From Halobacillus halophilus DSM 2266 (GTDB lineage Bacteria > Bacillota > Bacilli > Bacillales > Halobacillaceae), in the NCBI RefSeq assembly GCF_000284515.1, contig NC_017668.1:682001-746000 (forward strand): 64,000 nt of DNA, read 5' to 3'. The position numbers and the translations under genes are program-made. This document shows, piece by piece, positions 7,830 through 16,716 of the stretch. The notes below the pieces were generated by a model. The model did no database searches, was not told where the DNA came from, and saw only the letters and a list, made by a program, of their open reading frames with translations. Every line of letters starts with the position of its first letter. Positions within the stretch are counted from its first letter, which is position 1.

Positions 7830-9329
7830 ATGCTGCACGTGGTCTGGTTGAAACGGGATTTACGTTTATACGATCATCAGCCGCTTTATGAGGCAGTCCA
7901 GGGCGGCGAACCGATTCTTCCTATCTACATTGCAGAACCTTCCATATGGCAGGGGCAGGAACTCTCGGCACGCCATTTTCATTTTGTGAAAGAAAGCCTC
8001 ATGGATCTTCAGAAAAGTTTCCGGCAAAAAGGCGGCAATCTATTTACAGCTATAGGCGAGATAGAGGAAGTCTTAGAGGGCATAAATCGTACCTTTGGTG
8101 AGTTCATTTTACATGCTCATGAAGAAAACGGAACACCTCATACATACGAACGTGATCTGCGTGTGCATAAGTGGATGAAAGAGCGCGGATTAGATTTCCG
8201 GGAGTATCAGCATTATGGTGTAGTACGACGATTGAAGTCCAGGAATGATTTTCAAGCTTATTGGGAACAGTTTATGAATAAGCCCTTGATTCCTGTATCA
8301 GAGCACATCACTTGTGTGGAGACCGATAAGACACCTGATTTATTGACGGATCAGCTGGAGGTACTCAACCATTTTGAAGTTGGAGGAAAGCTGATCGAAA
8401 CTGGTCAGGTTGGCGGTGAACGTCGAGCTCACCACACGTTTAATGATTTCTTAGACGAGCGGTATCAGTGCTATCATTTTCATATTTCAAAACCAATGGC
8501 TTCAGCTGAATCGTGCAGCCGGCTTTCTCCATACCTCGCCTGGGGCAACTTATCGATGCGTTATGCGGTACAGAAAACGCGTGAAAAGATGGACGCCTCT
8601 CCAAAAGGACGTAAGCACTTGAAGATGTTTATGTCGCGGCTTCATTGGCATTGTCATTTTATCCAGCGGCTGGAGGACGATCCATCCATTACAGAGCACG
8701 CCATTAACCCGGCATTTGATCAGATCCGCACCGAGTGGGATGAAGAAGCCTTTACGCGCTGGTACAACGGGCGGACGGGCATTCCGATGATTGATGCAGC
8801 CATGCGGGCTCTGCACGAAAACGGCTGGGTCAATTTCAGGTCGCGTGCGATGGTGGTATCGTTCGTCTGCAACACGCTGCTGCTGGACTGGCGGAAACCT
8901 GGTCATGCACTTGCAGGACTTTTTCTGGATTATGAACCAGGCATTCACTACAGCCAGATTCAAATGCAGTCAGGCACGACCGGATTTAATACGATACGTA
9001 TTTACAATCCGGTCAAGCAGGGCATCGATCATGACCCGGACGGAGTGTTCATCAAGCGGTTCGTACCTGAACTTCGAGCTATTCCCGTATCCTTCATTCA
9101 TCAGCCCTGGCAGTTGCCGAACTTTAACGAACTGGATTACCCGTCTCCTATTGTTGATATCCCTTCTGCTAATAAAAAGGCAAGGGACTTGTTGTGGTCG
9201 GTCAAGCAGACTGATGAAGCAAAGTCCACAGCACAAAAGCAGCTGAAAAAGCATGGAAGCAGGAAACGGAAAGAGAAGGAACGAGAGCGGCAGACAGAAG
9301 AGCAATTATCTCTGGACCTGTTCGAATGA
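7830..9329 (+). CDS. Deoxyribodipyrimidine photolyase/cryptochrome family flavoprotein
   Basis: 499 residues. The N-terminal alpha/beta domain begins LHVVWLKRDLRLYDHQPLYEA, the photolyase hallmark; the C-terminal FAD-binding domain contains RLSPYLAWGNLS, RLHWHCHFIQRLEDDP, TGIPMIDAAMRALHENGWVNFRSR and LDYEPGIHYSQIQMQSG. This is the cryptochrome-DASH-related branch of bacterial photolyases; light-driven pyrimidine dimer repair is likely, a purely sensory role is possible. A GTG at 7821 abuts the AAGGAG site, while the ATG at 7830 is 8 bases from it and gives the normal N-terminus, so 7830 is chosen. The C-terminus ends in a K/R/E-rich tail. Confidence 0.85.
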   Translation: MLHVVWLKRDLRLYDHQPLYEAVQGGEPILPIYIAEPSIWQGQELSARHFHFVKESLMDLQKSFRQKGGNLFTAIGEIEEVLEGINRTFGEFILHAHEENGTPHTYERDLRVHKWMKERGLDFREYQHYGVVRRLKSRNDFQAYWEQFMNKPLIPVSEHITCVETDKTPDLLTDQLEVLNHFEVGGKLIETGQVGGERRAHHTFNDFLDERYQCYHFHISKPMASAESCSRLSPYLAWGNLSMRYAVQKTREKMDASPKGRKHLKMFMSRLHWHCHFIQRLEDDPSITEHAINPAFDQIRTEWDEEAFTRWYNGRTGIPMIDAAMRALHENGWVNFRSRAMVVSFVCNTLLLDWRKPGHALAGLFLDYEPGIHYSQIQMQSGTTGFNTIRIYNPVKQGIDHDPDGVFIKRFVPELRAIPVSFIHQPWQLPNFNELDYPSPIVDIPSANKKARDLLWSVKQTDEAKSTAQKQLKKHGSRKRKEKERERQTEEQLSLDLFE

Positions 9330-9448
9330 TCTAAAGAAAGCCGTATCCCATGGAAAGAAATTAATGAATAACCGCATAAAACACTATATTTAGGGTAATG
9401 AAATGAGTATAAGAAAGTAGAAAGATTGTAAAGTAAAGGGTGAACGAC

Positions 9449-9937
9449 ATGCAGAAGATGAACCGAGGAATACTGACCGCATTAACCGCCATAGGGGTGG
9501 CCCAGGCACTCAAAATTGTAACGTACAAAAGATTGACAGGTAAGTGGGATGTGAAACAGGTGGCGACTACCGGTGGCATGCCAAGTTCCCATTCGGCTGG
9601 AGTTGCTGCGCTAACCACCTACATAGCAGCTAATAAAGGATCCCGCCACCCTGAAACAGCGCTGGCGACCGTTTTTGGTGTCATTGTCATGTACGACGCG
9701 CAGGGCATTCGCCGTCATACAGGAGAGATCGCTAAACTGGTCAATGACTTAGAGGATAATTTCGCTGAAATTGCCCTCGACTTTCCAAGCTTTGAGTTTG
9801 TGGAGCGCGAGAAGGAATTGAAAGAACTATTAGGCCACCAGCCGGTTGAAGTGCTCGGCGGGGCTATTTTTGGTTCTGTGCTTGGTTTTATATCAGCCAA
9901 GTTTGAAAATAGAGAGAAGAAAGTAAGTGAATCTTAA
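9449..9937 (+). CDS. yuiD: Divergent PAP2 family membrane protein, YuiD-like
   Basis: About 162 residues with the DUF212/divergent PAP2 signatures GGMPSSHSA (near residue 35), MYDAQGIRRHTG (near 80) and LGHQPVEVLGGAIFG (near 130). These correspond to the phosphatase motifs of acid PAP2 enzymes; B. subtilis YuiD is the named homologue and its substrate is not known to me. A GTG at 9440 is also in frame, but AAAGGG lies 8 bases before the ATG at 9449. A terminator follows. Confidence 0.8.
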   Translation: MQKMNRGILTALTAIGVAQALKIVTYKRLTGKWDVKQVATTGGMPSSHSAGVAALTTYIAANKGSRHPETALATVFGVIVMYDAQGIRRHTGEIAKLVNDLEDNFAEIALDFPSFEFVEREKELKELLGHQPVEVLGGAIFGSVLGFISAKFENREKKVSES

Positions 9938-9963
9938 ATTCGAATACGTACATGAGGAAGACC

Positions 9964-9998
9964 AAAATAGCAGACCCGAAGCAAGGGCTGCTATTTTT
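9964..9998 (+). terminator. Rho-independent terminator after yuiD-like gene
   Basis: Stem AAAATAGCAGACCC / GGGCTGCTATTTT with a 7-base loop and a T run. Confidence 0.85.
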
Positions 9999-10059
9999 AG
10001 CTTTATAGTGAATTCATTCGAACGGTCCTGCTCATAGGAAGAGGTTGGCGTATTCTGGA

Positions 10060-10839
10060 TTAGAACCAATGATATCTCCTCATGAAAGGGGCGAGGTTTT
10101 TAATGAAGCGGTATTTTGAAAAAGGAGAGTCGGCGATTTGGAGTCCGATACGGTAGGCTTCTTCATCAATTCGTTCTTGCTGATTCTGGAATTCAGTTTC
10201 ATTTGAGACGTCCAGAAGCAGCTCAACATTATACCAAACGTTTGTACGGCAGTTAGCCATAAAGAAAGAAGATAGTGTTTCATCGTTGCGCCCCATAAGA
10301 ACATCTACCCAACGTAGCAAGCGGGCATAGTGTTTGGCTAATTCGTCTTGCACGATGTCCACCAGATCCCCTAATACATCGTTTATACGTTCATGATCCC
10401 GCCGCCGGTGCAGCATAAGACGAGCATTAGGCCAAGTATGATCTTCAATAAGGATTTTATGTAAGACCATGGGGAGATCGCGATTAATGTGGGCGTTAAT
10501 GCCGAGGAGTGCATCTTGCAGCACGAAGCTCTGTTTTTCTTCAGCTATTTGAAAAGCAAGCTTCCATGCGGGTGCACAAGAAATATCTGCTTCATAGGCG
10601 TTGACGGCGCTAAAATAATAGTGGGCAAAACGTACAAGAACGCGTTCCATCCAAATAGAATCTTCAAAGAAACCAGATTCAAGACGCAGCTGCATTTCCC
10701 GTGTCATTAATAGATAAACATGCTGGAATACAGCCCGGTAGTCACCGGTACGTTGAAGAGCGTGGAGGTGTTCTGTCATTAATTCAATGACTTCTTCCAA
10801 TGTTTCTACCTGTTTTTCGGGCGTGCTTATAGATTTCAT
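10060..10839 (-). CDS. DUF5995 family protein
   Basis: 259 residues, mostly helical, soluble. The segment TGDYRAVFQHVYLLMTREMQ followed by GFFEDSIWMERVLVRFAHYYF and later CAPAWKLAF and LLGINAHINRDLP matches the DUF5995 family, whose role is unknown. The HINRDLP motif and the run of histidines (AHYYF, HAL, MLHRRRDHER) could bind a metal, which is inference. GAGGGAG precedes the ATG. It faces the yuiD-like gene, with the terminator at 9964-9998 between them. The 248 bases upstream of it (10840-11087) hold no gene. Confidence 0.75.
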   Translation of the reverse strand: MKSISTPEKQVETLEEVIELMTEHLHALQRTGDYRAVFQHVYLLMTREMQLRLESGFFEDSIWMERVLVRFAHYYFSAVNAYEADISCAPAWKLAFQIAEEKQSFVLQDALLGINAHINRDLPMVLHKILIEDHTWPNARLMLHRRRDHERINDVLGDLVDIVQDELAKHYARLLRWVDVLMGRNDETLSSFFMANCRTNVWYNVELLLDVSNETEFQNQQERIDEEAYRIGLQIADSPFSKYRFIKNLAPFMRRYHWF

Positions 10840-11087
10840 TCCATCAGCTCCCTCGAAGGTTAATAGGTATTGATGAAAAAGTATGAGTTAGACAACGAAG
10901 TAGGAAATGATTAAATTGTCGTGATAAATGATTGGGATAAGAATTGTGGAGTATTTCAGCCGAAGTAAAGTTATGTTTCAATTTGTAATCATGTTTAGTA
11001 TAACACCTAAATTTAATAGCTTTAATGGAAATTCTTTAACTTCAAAAAGTTTGGGTGAGGAGTGAATTATAATAGGAGGCGATGCTT

Positions 11088-11927
11088 GTGGTAAGAAAAG
11101 TCATCCTGAGCCGAAAAGGTTTTGACAGCAGTACGGGCGGTAAGCCTAGTCCGATTTACGCAGATAGCCTGCTGCCTTTTCATATTCCAAGAGCAGATAC
11201 AGGGATATTTTATAAAGACCTCAGCGCGGTAGGCAGCGAAAGCTATCTGGACATCATGAAAGATTTAGGAATTAATCAGTTTTCTGAAACCCATCTGGAC
11301 CCTGATTTGGAGTCCACTATGATGAAGAACCGCCCGGAAGAATGGCGGGGCTTGTTTGGTCAAAGTGGTATATCCCAGGGCACCTTGCATAACCGGGATG
11401 TCGGCCTGGGAGATCTATTTCTTTTTTTCGGCTGGTTTAAACAAGTGGAAAAAGTAAATGGGAAGTATCGTTATGTTCCGGACGCACCGGATCTTCATGT
11501 GATTTTTGGCTACCTTGAAGTGGACGAGGTATGGGACGTGTATAAAGGTGAGGCACCATCTTGGGCTGAATATCATCCTCACATCCAGGAAAAAGAGGAT
11601 AATAAAAGTAAACGTAATAGTCTCTACGCGGCTACTCCTGACTTTTCTAAGAACCCGGGTCAAAGAGGCTGGGGTACATTCGGTTATGAGAAAAGGTTAG
11701 TACTGACAGAAGAAGGGGCGAAAAATCGCACCCAGTGGAAACTGCCTACCTGTTTCAAAGATGAACAGCCGCAGTTCACCCATAATATTAAAGTATGGAA
11801 TGAAGGACCTGACGGGATTGATATGCAGACTTCTGGCAGAGGCGATCAGGAGATGTATGTGAGTAGTAATCGTAATGTAGTGGAATGGGCGGAGCGTTTA
11901 ATTGCAGAAGGAAAAGTGTTTTCTTAA
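11088..11927 (+). CDS. Nmad3 (nucleotide modification associated domain 3) protein
   Basis: About 279 residues. The N-terminus VILSRKGFDSSTGGKPSPI, followed by LLPFHIPRADTG, DLGINQFSETHLDPDLE and GDLFLFFGWFKQ, is the pattern of the Nmad3 family, first predicted by comparative genomics near phage hypermodified-base genes. Its chemistry is not established to my knowledge. A GTG at 11088 is preferred to the ATG at 11082, because AGGAGG ends only 2 bases before the ATG but 8 before the GTG. No other nucleotide-modification gene is close, so the copy is stand-alone. Confidence 0.72.
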   Translation: MVRKVILSRKGFDSSTGGKPSPIYADSLLPFHIPRADTGIFYKDLSAVGSESYLDIMKDLGINQFSETHLDPDLESTMMKNRPEEWRGLFGQSGISQGTLHNRDVGLGDLFLFFGWFKQVEKVNGKYRYVPDAPDLHVIFGYLEVDEVWDVYKGEAPSWAEYHPHIQEKEDNKSKRNSLYAATPDFSKNPGQRGWGTFGYEKRLVLTEEGAKNRTQWKLPTCFKDEQPQFTHNIKVWNEGPDGIDMQTSGRGDQEMYVSSNRNVVEWAERLIAEGKVFS

Positions 11928-11932
11928 TGGTA

Positions 11933-11975
11933 AAGGACCTGGATCACAGTGAACTTTAGTGGTTCAGGTCTTTTT
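11933..11975 (+). terminator. Rho-independent terminator after Nmad3 gene
   Basis: Stem GACCTGGATCAC / GTGGTTCAGGTC with two mismatches, 12-base loop and five T residues. Confidence 0.75.
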
Positions 11976-12009
11976 ATGTAATAAAATCCTTGTGGAGCTA
12001 GAGGATATT

Positions 12010-12187
12010 TTAAGAGAATATGGTTTTTATTGTATAATAGGACTAATAAATCGAAAGAATCGATCAGCTGGTTCAGTCGATGTTGAATGAGGAAAAGCTT
12101 CAAGAAGAAATGGTCAAGCAAGGGTAGATTGAGGAGAAAAGTTTCTGACGCTCTGGATAATTAAGGAGGAGGTCAGAAACTTTTTTG
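12010..12187 (+). ncRNA. Candidate short transcription unit with own promoter and terminator
   Basis: TTAAGA (12010-12015) and TATAAT (12033-12038) are 17 bases apart. A strong hairpin GTTTCTGAC / GTCAGAAAC (12141-12180) with six T residues follows. The predicted RNA is about 145 bases. It contains an open run ending at 12127 that translates as SMLNEEKLQEEMVKQG, with no ribosome binding site, perhaps a gene remnant. It could be a small RNA, or a terminated leader of the methyltransferase gene that starts 33 bases later. Confidence 0.4.
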
Positions 12188-12219
12188 TTTTCTATTTCAC
12201 TATAAAGGGGAGACCTTCA

Positions 12220-12831
12220 TTGGAAATCAATCGACAAATTAAACTCTTTGAGAAACAGGCCGGAAAATATGCCAAACGTGCAAGAAAACAAACCATCGAT
12301 CATAAATGGCGGAGAAGGTTGCTGCACTCAGCCGAAGGGAACATCCTGGAAATATCGGTAGGGGCAGGAACAAATTTTCAATACTACCCTGAAGATGCTG
12401 AGATAACGGCAGTGGATTTCAGCCCGACCATGATTGAACAGGCCAGAGGAGTAGCGGCTGAACAGAATCTGAAGGTGGATTTTATAGTTGAGAATGTTGA
12501 GGAGCTCGACTTGCCTGCCCGTTCTTTTGATACGGTCGTATCCACCTTGTCGATGTGCTCCTATCCCAATCCGGAAAAGGTACTCGAGAAGCTCGGAACG
12601 TTATGTAAGGAAGACGGACAAATCCTTCTGCTGGAACACGGCGTGAGTACAAACCGACTGGTTTCCAGTCTTCAACACATGATGGATCCATTGGTGAAAA
12701 ATCGGATTGGGTGCCATGTGAACAGGGATATGTTGAAGCTGTTTGACGAATCAACATTAGAAATAAAGCGGGTGGAAAGCTCACTTCTTAATTCCATTCA
12801 TCTCGTGTGGGCGAGACCATTGTATTCCTAA
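12220..12831 (+). CDS. Class I SAM-dependent methyltransferase (UbiE/METTL7-like)
   Basis: 203 residues with a TTG start placed 7 bases after AAGGGGAG. Motif I is ILEISVGAGTNFQYYP (about 46-61), the acidic strand is AVDFSPTMIEQAR, motif IV is FDTVVSTLSMCSYP, and the post-motif is KEDGQILLLEHG. The tail NRIGCHVNRDMLKLFDES recalls METTL7- and phospholipid-methyltransferase-like enzymes, so a small-molecule or lipid substrate is plausible. No partner gene is linked. Confidence 0.8.
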   Translation: MEINRQIKLFEKQAGKYAKRARKQTIDHKWRRRLLHSAEGNILEISVGAGTNFQYYPEDAEITAVDFSPTMIEQARGVAAEQNLKVDFIVENVEELDLPARSFDTVVSTLSMCSYPNPEKVLEKLGTLCKEDGQILLLEHGVSTNRLVSSLQHMMDPLVKNRIGCHVNRDMLKLFDESTLEIKRVESSLLNSIHLVWARPLYS

Positions 12832-12973
12832 GTATAAAAAAAGCGACATGTGTTTTAGCTGAAAAGAGGAATTCATTTGTAAAAGATTCGATTTCCGGTT
12901 CATTATCTTTGCAATGTGCTCTCTTATTCGTTAGGATTCATTTCGAGATGCGAAATAAAAAGGGGGCATTAGA

Positions 12974-14362
12974 TTGGAGAAGCAACATGAATCGTCTGTA
13001 CCTAATCCGACGAGACTATTAGTCTCATTATGTGCAGTTCTTATGCTTTCCGTGATGAACGGAACGATGTTTAATATTGCTGTGCCGGATATAGCGAAGA
13101 CGTATCAGCTGATGCCTTCAGAAGTAAGCTGGGTCATGACCGGCTATATTATGGTATACGCGGTGGGGGCGCTAACGTATGGAAAACTCGCGGACTTTTA
13201 TCCCTTCCGTACCTTAATAACGGTTGGTCTGACAATTTTTGCAGTGGGATCGTTATTTGGTTTCTTTGCTCAGAATTATGGGATGGTCCTTGTGGCCCGC
13301 GTCATTCAAGCCGTAGGCGGAGCGATGATTCCCGCGCTAGTATTTTTAGCACCCATTCGTTACTTTCCTAAAACGAGAGGGAAAGTACTGGGCATTGTAT
13401 CCTCTGTTATGGCATTTGCCTCAGGCATAGGGCCGATTGCAGGCGGGTTTATAGCCGGATTCCTGGATTGGCGCTACTTATTTTTGACGTCTGCGTTAAT
13501 TATTGTCACACTGCCTTTTCTTAGAAGAAATCTGCCACAGGAAGAGACTAATAAAGGCTACATTGATTATATAGGAGCGGCTTTGATTGCTGGATTCATT
13601 TCCACATTGCTGCTAGGGATTACACTCGGAATTCCATGGATCTTCGGATTAACTGCTCTGTTTTTCTTTTCAAACTTATGGCGAATGAAGGCCATCGAAG
13701 AGCCATTTATTCCTCCGCATTTATTTAAAAATATTAAATACAGGTCCACCATTATTACAAGTTTTCTAAGTATTACTTGCTTATTCGGCATGATGTTCAT
13801 GCTTCCGATCATGTTCCGGGATACGTACCAACTGGGCACGATGGCCATTGGGCTCGTCCTCTTCCCAGGAGCCTTGAGTGCTGCGCTTATGGGGCAAAAA
13901 GGCGGAAATCTGGTAGATTCTAAAGGGAATACCTTTGTGCTTTACCTGGCGATGACATTGCTTGCTTCTGGATTCTTCCTGCTCTCCATGATTGTAGGAG
14001 CTAACCAGTACATCGTAAGTGCAACCATTATCGTTGCCTATATGAGCTTTCCACTTGTCCAGGCCTCGTCCGCTGATATTCTTGCCAATCTGCTCGATAA
14101 AAAAGAAACCGGAGTAGGCATGGGTGTGTTCAATCTACTCAACTTTGTGTCCGGTGCGTTAAGCGGAGCCGTCATTGGTAAAACACTGGACCTGTTCGAC
14201 CCTGCCCGACCGCTCAACTGGCTGGGTTTCAATGGAGATACGGCGATTTACAGTAACATTTTCTTAGGTTTTTCCATTATTATTCTATTATCGCTAGGGC
14301 AATTCTATTTATTTTATAATCGAAAATCCCTAGCCTTAAAGAAAGCAGCGTCAGACTATTAA
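12974..14362 (+). CDS. MFS drug/proton antiporter, Tet(L)/Tet(K)-like 14-TM type
   Basis: 462 residues, TTG start 6-8 bases after AAAAGGGGGC. The N-half has FNIAVPDIAKTYQ, SEVSWVMTGYIMVYAVGALTYGKLAD (motif A region), ARVIQAVGGAMIPAL and GIVSSVMAFASGIGPIAGGFIA (motif C of drug:H+ antiporters). The pattern and length are close to Tet(L)/Tet(K) and the DHA2 (14-helix) exporters. The substrate cannot be read from sequence. No regulator is adjacent, and a strong terminator follows. Confidence 0.82.
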   Translation: MEKQHESSVPNPTRLLVSLCAVLMLSVMNGTMFNIAVPDIAKTYQLMPSEVSWVMTGYIMVYAVGALTYGKLADFYPFRTLITVGLTIFAVGSLFGFFAQNYGMVLVARVIQAVGGAMIPALVFLAPIRYFPKTRGKVLGIVSSVMAFASGIGPIAGGFIAGFLDWRYLFLTSALIIVTLPFLRRNLPQEETNKGYIDYIGAALIAGFISTLLLGITLGIPWIFGLTALFFFSNLWRMKAIEEPFIPPHLFKNIKYRSTIITSFLSITCLFGMMFMLPIMFRDTYQLGTMAIGLVLFPGALSAALMGQKGGNLVDSKGNTFVLYLAMTLLASGFFLLSMIVGANQYIVSATIIVAYMSFPLVQASSADILANLLDKKETGVGMGVFNLLNFVSGALSGAVIGKTLDLFDPARPLNWLGFNGDTAIYSNIFLGFSIIILLSLGQFYLFYNRKSLALKKAASDY

Positions 14363-14367
14363 ATTGA

Positions 14368-14408
14368 GAATCCCCCAGCATATACGTGGATGCTGGGGGA
14401 TTTTTTGT
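14368..14408 (+). terminator. Strong rho-independent terminator
   Basis: Thirteen-base perfect stem AATCCCCCAGCAT / ATGCTGGGGGATT, 8-base loop, then six T residues. Confidence 0.92.
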
Positions 14409-14640
14409 TTATTTGACTCTGATTTCTGATCCTATCTGGAGATTGCGTGCATCAATGCCGGGGTTTAAGTCAGCACGGCCCAATTGAAGGAGAGCACGGC
14501 CCAATCTAGGTAACTCCACTCAATCACCAGCCAAATCCAAGTATCCAGGAGGTGGCGCAGAAGGTGTGGGAGAAAAGTTTCCTTCCCAGTCACTATCCTT
14601 TCCAAGAGTGCAAATGGGTCCTACATATCCGGGAGCCTAT
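14409..14640 (-). pseudogene. Decayed LysM-type protein, C-terminal remnant
   Basis: On the minus strand the last 22 codons before the TAA at 14411-14409 read ADLNPGIDARNLQIGSEIRVK, the second half of a LysM peptidoglycan-binding repeat. Upstream in the same frame a stretch PGYVGPICTLGKDSDWEG ... PTPSAPPPGYLDLAGD resembles a proline-rich linker, but it is broken by a TGA near 14524 and a stop near 14640. The region also has a short direct duplication of AGCACGGCCCAAT (about 14473 and 14492). It lacks a start and is bounded by two terminators. Confidence 0.5.
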
Positions 14641-14684
14641 TTAAAAAAATCAGGATGTCTCATGACTACTTCCCAAACTAAAAA

Positions 14685-14712
14685 CCAGACCCTCATCTAG
14701 AGAGTCTGGCTT
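14685..14712 (-). terminator. Rho-independent terminator of the peptidase-like gene
   Basis: Minus-strand stem GCCAGAC / GTCTGG with a 13-base loop and five T residues, just after the stop at 14722. Confidence 0.75.
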
Positions 14713-14721
14713 CTATCAACC

Positions 14722-16683
14722 TTATACCCACGTATAATCCTTGCCCCAGCTTTCTTTCGCCAGCTGCTGAACATTCTGAACTATGGAATCATCGACAGCG
14801 TAGGCTTCACCCTGTTCATAAGGGTTGTAGTGGAAGGCATAAAGCCTTGAGGTGAATTCATGGAATGGAAGGGAGCTCTCGCCTTCTTCTTCTCCATTTC
14901 CAGCTACGCTTGGTTCAATATTCTGCCCCCAGTTCTGGGAACCGTCGTTGTTCGGATTGTAAAAATAGATCCTGTCTTTCCCTTCAGGGTCTACACCGAT
15001 TCTTATAATGGATACGGCATGAAGTCCCAAGAGCTTCCCGTGAACATTTGTTATAAAAATTCCAACGGGATTTGGATAAATCATTTCGTAATCGTCATTG
15101 TAGTCGGTATGGTGGGTAGCGTAAAACAGTCGTACAAATCCAGGATAGTCCTGTACATAACCGGTTAGCGGATCGATAATATTGGCGAAACCTTTTTGAA
15201 CCCAGTTGCCGTAAAAGGCCGGGTTGACCCATCGGTGTCCGTCGTCCCCGCGTAGAGCTACACGTGACATCATTTCGCTGTAAATCCTGTCCAAATGAGG
15301 AACAAGGATGAGTGAGATCGGATCGAGTTCTTTATGCAGCTCGGGAGCGAGTCCACCACTTAAATTTTTAGAGTGTATGGCTTGCCCTTCGAACATAAAA
15401 TCGATGTCCCCATCCCGCGCTGCGCGTGGGATGATTTCCAGTAAGAACCCTGGAGCATGCTGCGCCCATAAGCTGATTCCTCTGGCAGCCTGGCAGGTGG
15501 GATTGAATCCCTGCCCGATACCGAGCGGCTGGCCCAGCACCTGGATTGTCGCGGCAACGAGAATGTTATTTGCTGTTAATCCTTCTCCAACGTTGGTCGT
15601 CTGCGCAAGAGCGTTTCTGACATCCGGGCGAACATCAAGCTCGATTAATCGCCGTAACCCTGGTGGAACAGGAGAGTGAGAGAGAACGCCTCGCTCAAGC
15701 ATCAGTGCAAGCCCGTAAATAGCCTGACGGGTTGCTGGAAAAACGGATGCGCGGATCAATTGAATCACGAGCTCGTTATTTTCCTCCAGGTTGGCAATTC
15801 CTTTGCTGCTCAAATCAAGCGCATGAGGCAGCAATTGCGGCATCCGTTTCGACAGGTAGCGGATCAACGTTGCATGATGCGGTGCAACGAGACCGGTGGC
15901 ACGCATGGACTTAGCAAACGAAACGCTTTCTGAAATAAGCTCCGAGCGTGACAGCCCTTTGAGCTGCGCGCGGTAAGCGTGCACATCCTTATAACGGCTG
16001 CTGATCTCTGATGGACCTTCGATCGCAGCGATAAAGCGTATAAGTTCAGATTTGTCATTGTCCTCATGTTCTCTTTCTAACATTTCTTTGGCCATTCGAA
16101 TCATGGATACCGTCCGCTTAATCATAATCGGACGCTGCGCGGTCAGGCGTTTGATTTCGTCAATCAGCGTCTGAATGAGCGCGTTAGATGAAAGATGGTT
16201 CGCTAAGAACTGAAAGAGCTCACTGGCTTTTTCATCATTCTCTTGTTTTTCAATCCGTGCGCTCTCCGAAGCATCCGGAAATAGAAGGTTCAAGTTAAGA
16301 ACCATCACTTCATTTAGAAATTCTTCTGCCATCTGCGGAGTTACGGCTGGATTGACATATCGTTCTTTCGCAAGAGCCAGCATACGCAGCTCACTTAAGA
16401 TCTCAATGATCATCGGCAGTCCTTTTGCTTTTAAGGATCCAGCAACTAGTGGGGGTTGAAGCTTATTCGCTTCCTCCCATGGTCCATCCTGGAATATACC
16501 GGTTTGTTCGAATCGGTCGGCATATCCATAGAGGTGCTCCAGTCCGTTTTCCGTTTCGATGAGGCGATTGGCCTCCTGATAGACATCGGTCTGGTATCTT
16601 GATTTTGCAAAAGGCGGCGCTTCTTCTAAAGCAGCCAGGGCCTGAGAGAATCGTTCGATAATAACACCTGTAGGTTGAGGCAT
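14722..16683 (-). CDS. Large protein with papain-like Cys/His/Asn pattern, function unknown
   Basis: 653 residues, no signal peptide. The N-terminal 370 residues are helical and charged. The C-terminal part has GFNPTCQAARGISLWAQ with Cys397 at the head of a helix, GLHAVSIIRI with His555 on a strand, and IYFYNPNNDG with Asn576. This order and spacing are those of papain-like cysteine peptidases or transglutaminases. Also notable are HTDYNDDYEMIYPNPVG and a flexible GNGEEEGESS loop. I know no named family for it. It lies 33 bases downstream of an ATP-grasp ligase gene with its own GAAAGGAGAGG site, so the two proteins probably act together. Activity is inference. Confidence 0.6.
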   Translation of the reverse strand: MPQPTGVIIERFSQALAALEEAPPFAKSRYQTDVYQEANRLIETENGLEHLYGYADRFEQTGIFQDGPWEEANKLQPPLVAGSLKAKGLPMIIEILSELRMLALAKERYVNPAVTPQMAEEFLNEVMVLNLNLLFPDASESARIEKQENDEKASELFQFLANHLSSNALIQTLIDEIKRLTAQRPIMIKRTVSMIRMAKEMLEREHEDNDKSELIRFIAAIEGPSEISSRYKDVHAYRAQLKGLSRSELISESVSFAKSMRATGLVAPHHATLIRYLSKRMPQLLPHALDLSSKGIANLEENNELVIQLIRASVFPATRQAIYGLALMLERGVLSHSPVPPGLRRLIELDVRPDVRNALAQTTNVGEGLTANNILVAATIQVLGQPLGIGQGFNPTCQAARGISLWAQHAPGFLLEIIPRAARDGDIDFMFEGQAIHSKNLSGGLAPELHKELDPISLILVPHLDRIYSEMMSRVALRGDDGHRWVNPAFYGNWVQKGFANIIDPLTGYVQDYPGFVRLFYATHHTDYNDDYEMIYPNPVGIFITNVHGKLLGLHAVSIIRIGVDPEGKDRIYFYNPNNDGSQNWGQNIEPSVAGNGEEEGESSLPFHEFTSRLYAFHYNPYEQGEAYAVDDSIVQNVQQLAKESWGKDYTWV

Positions 16684-16716
16684 TTCACCTCTCCTTTCTA
16701 TAAAAACTTCACTTGT

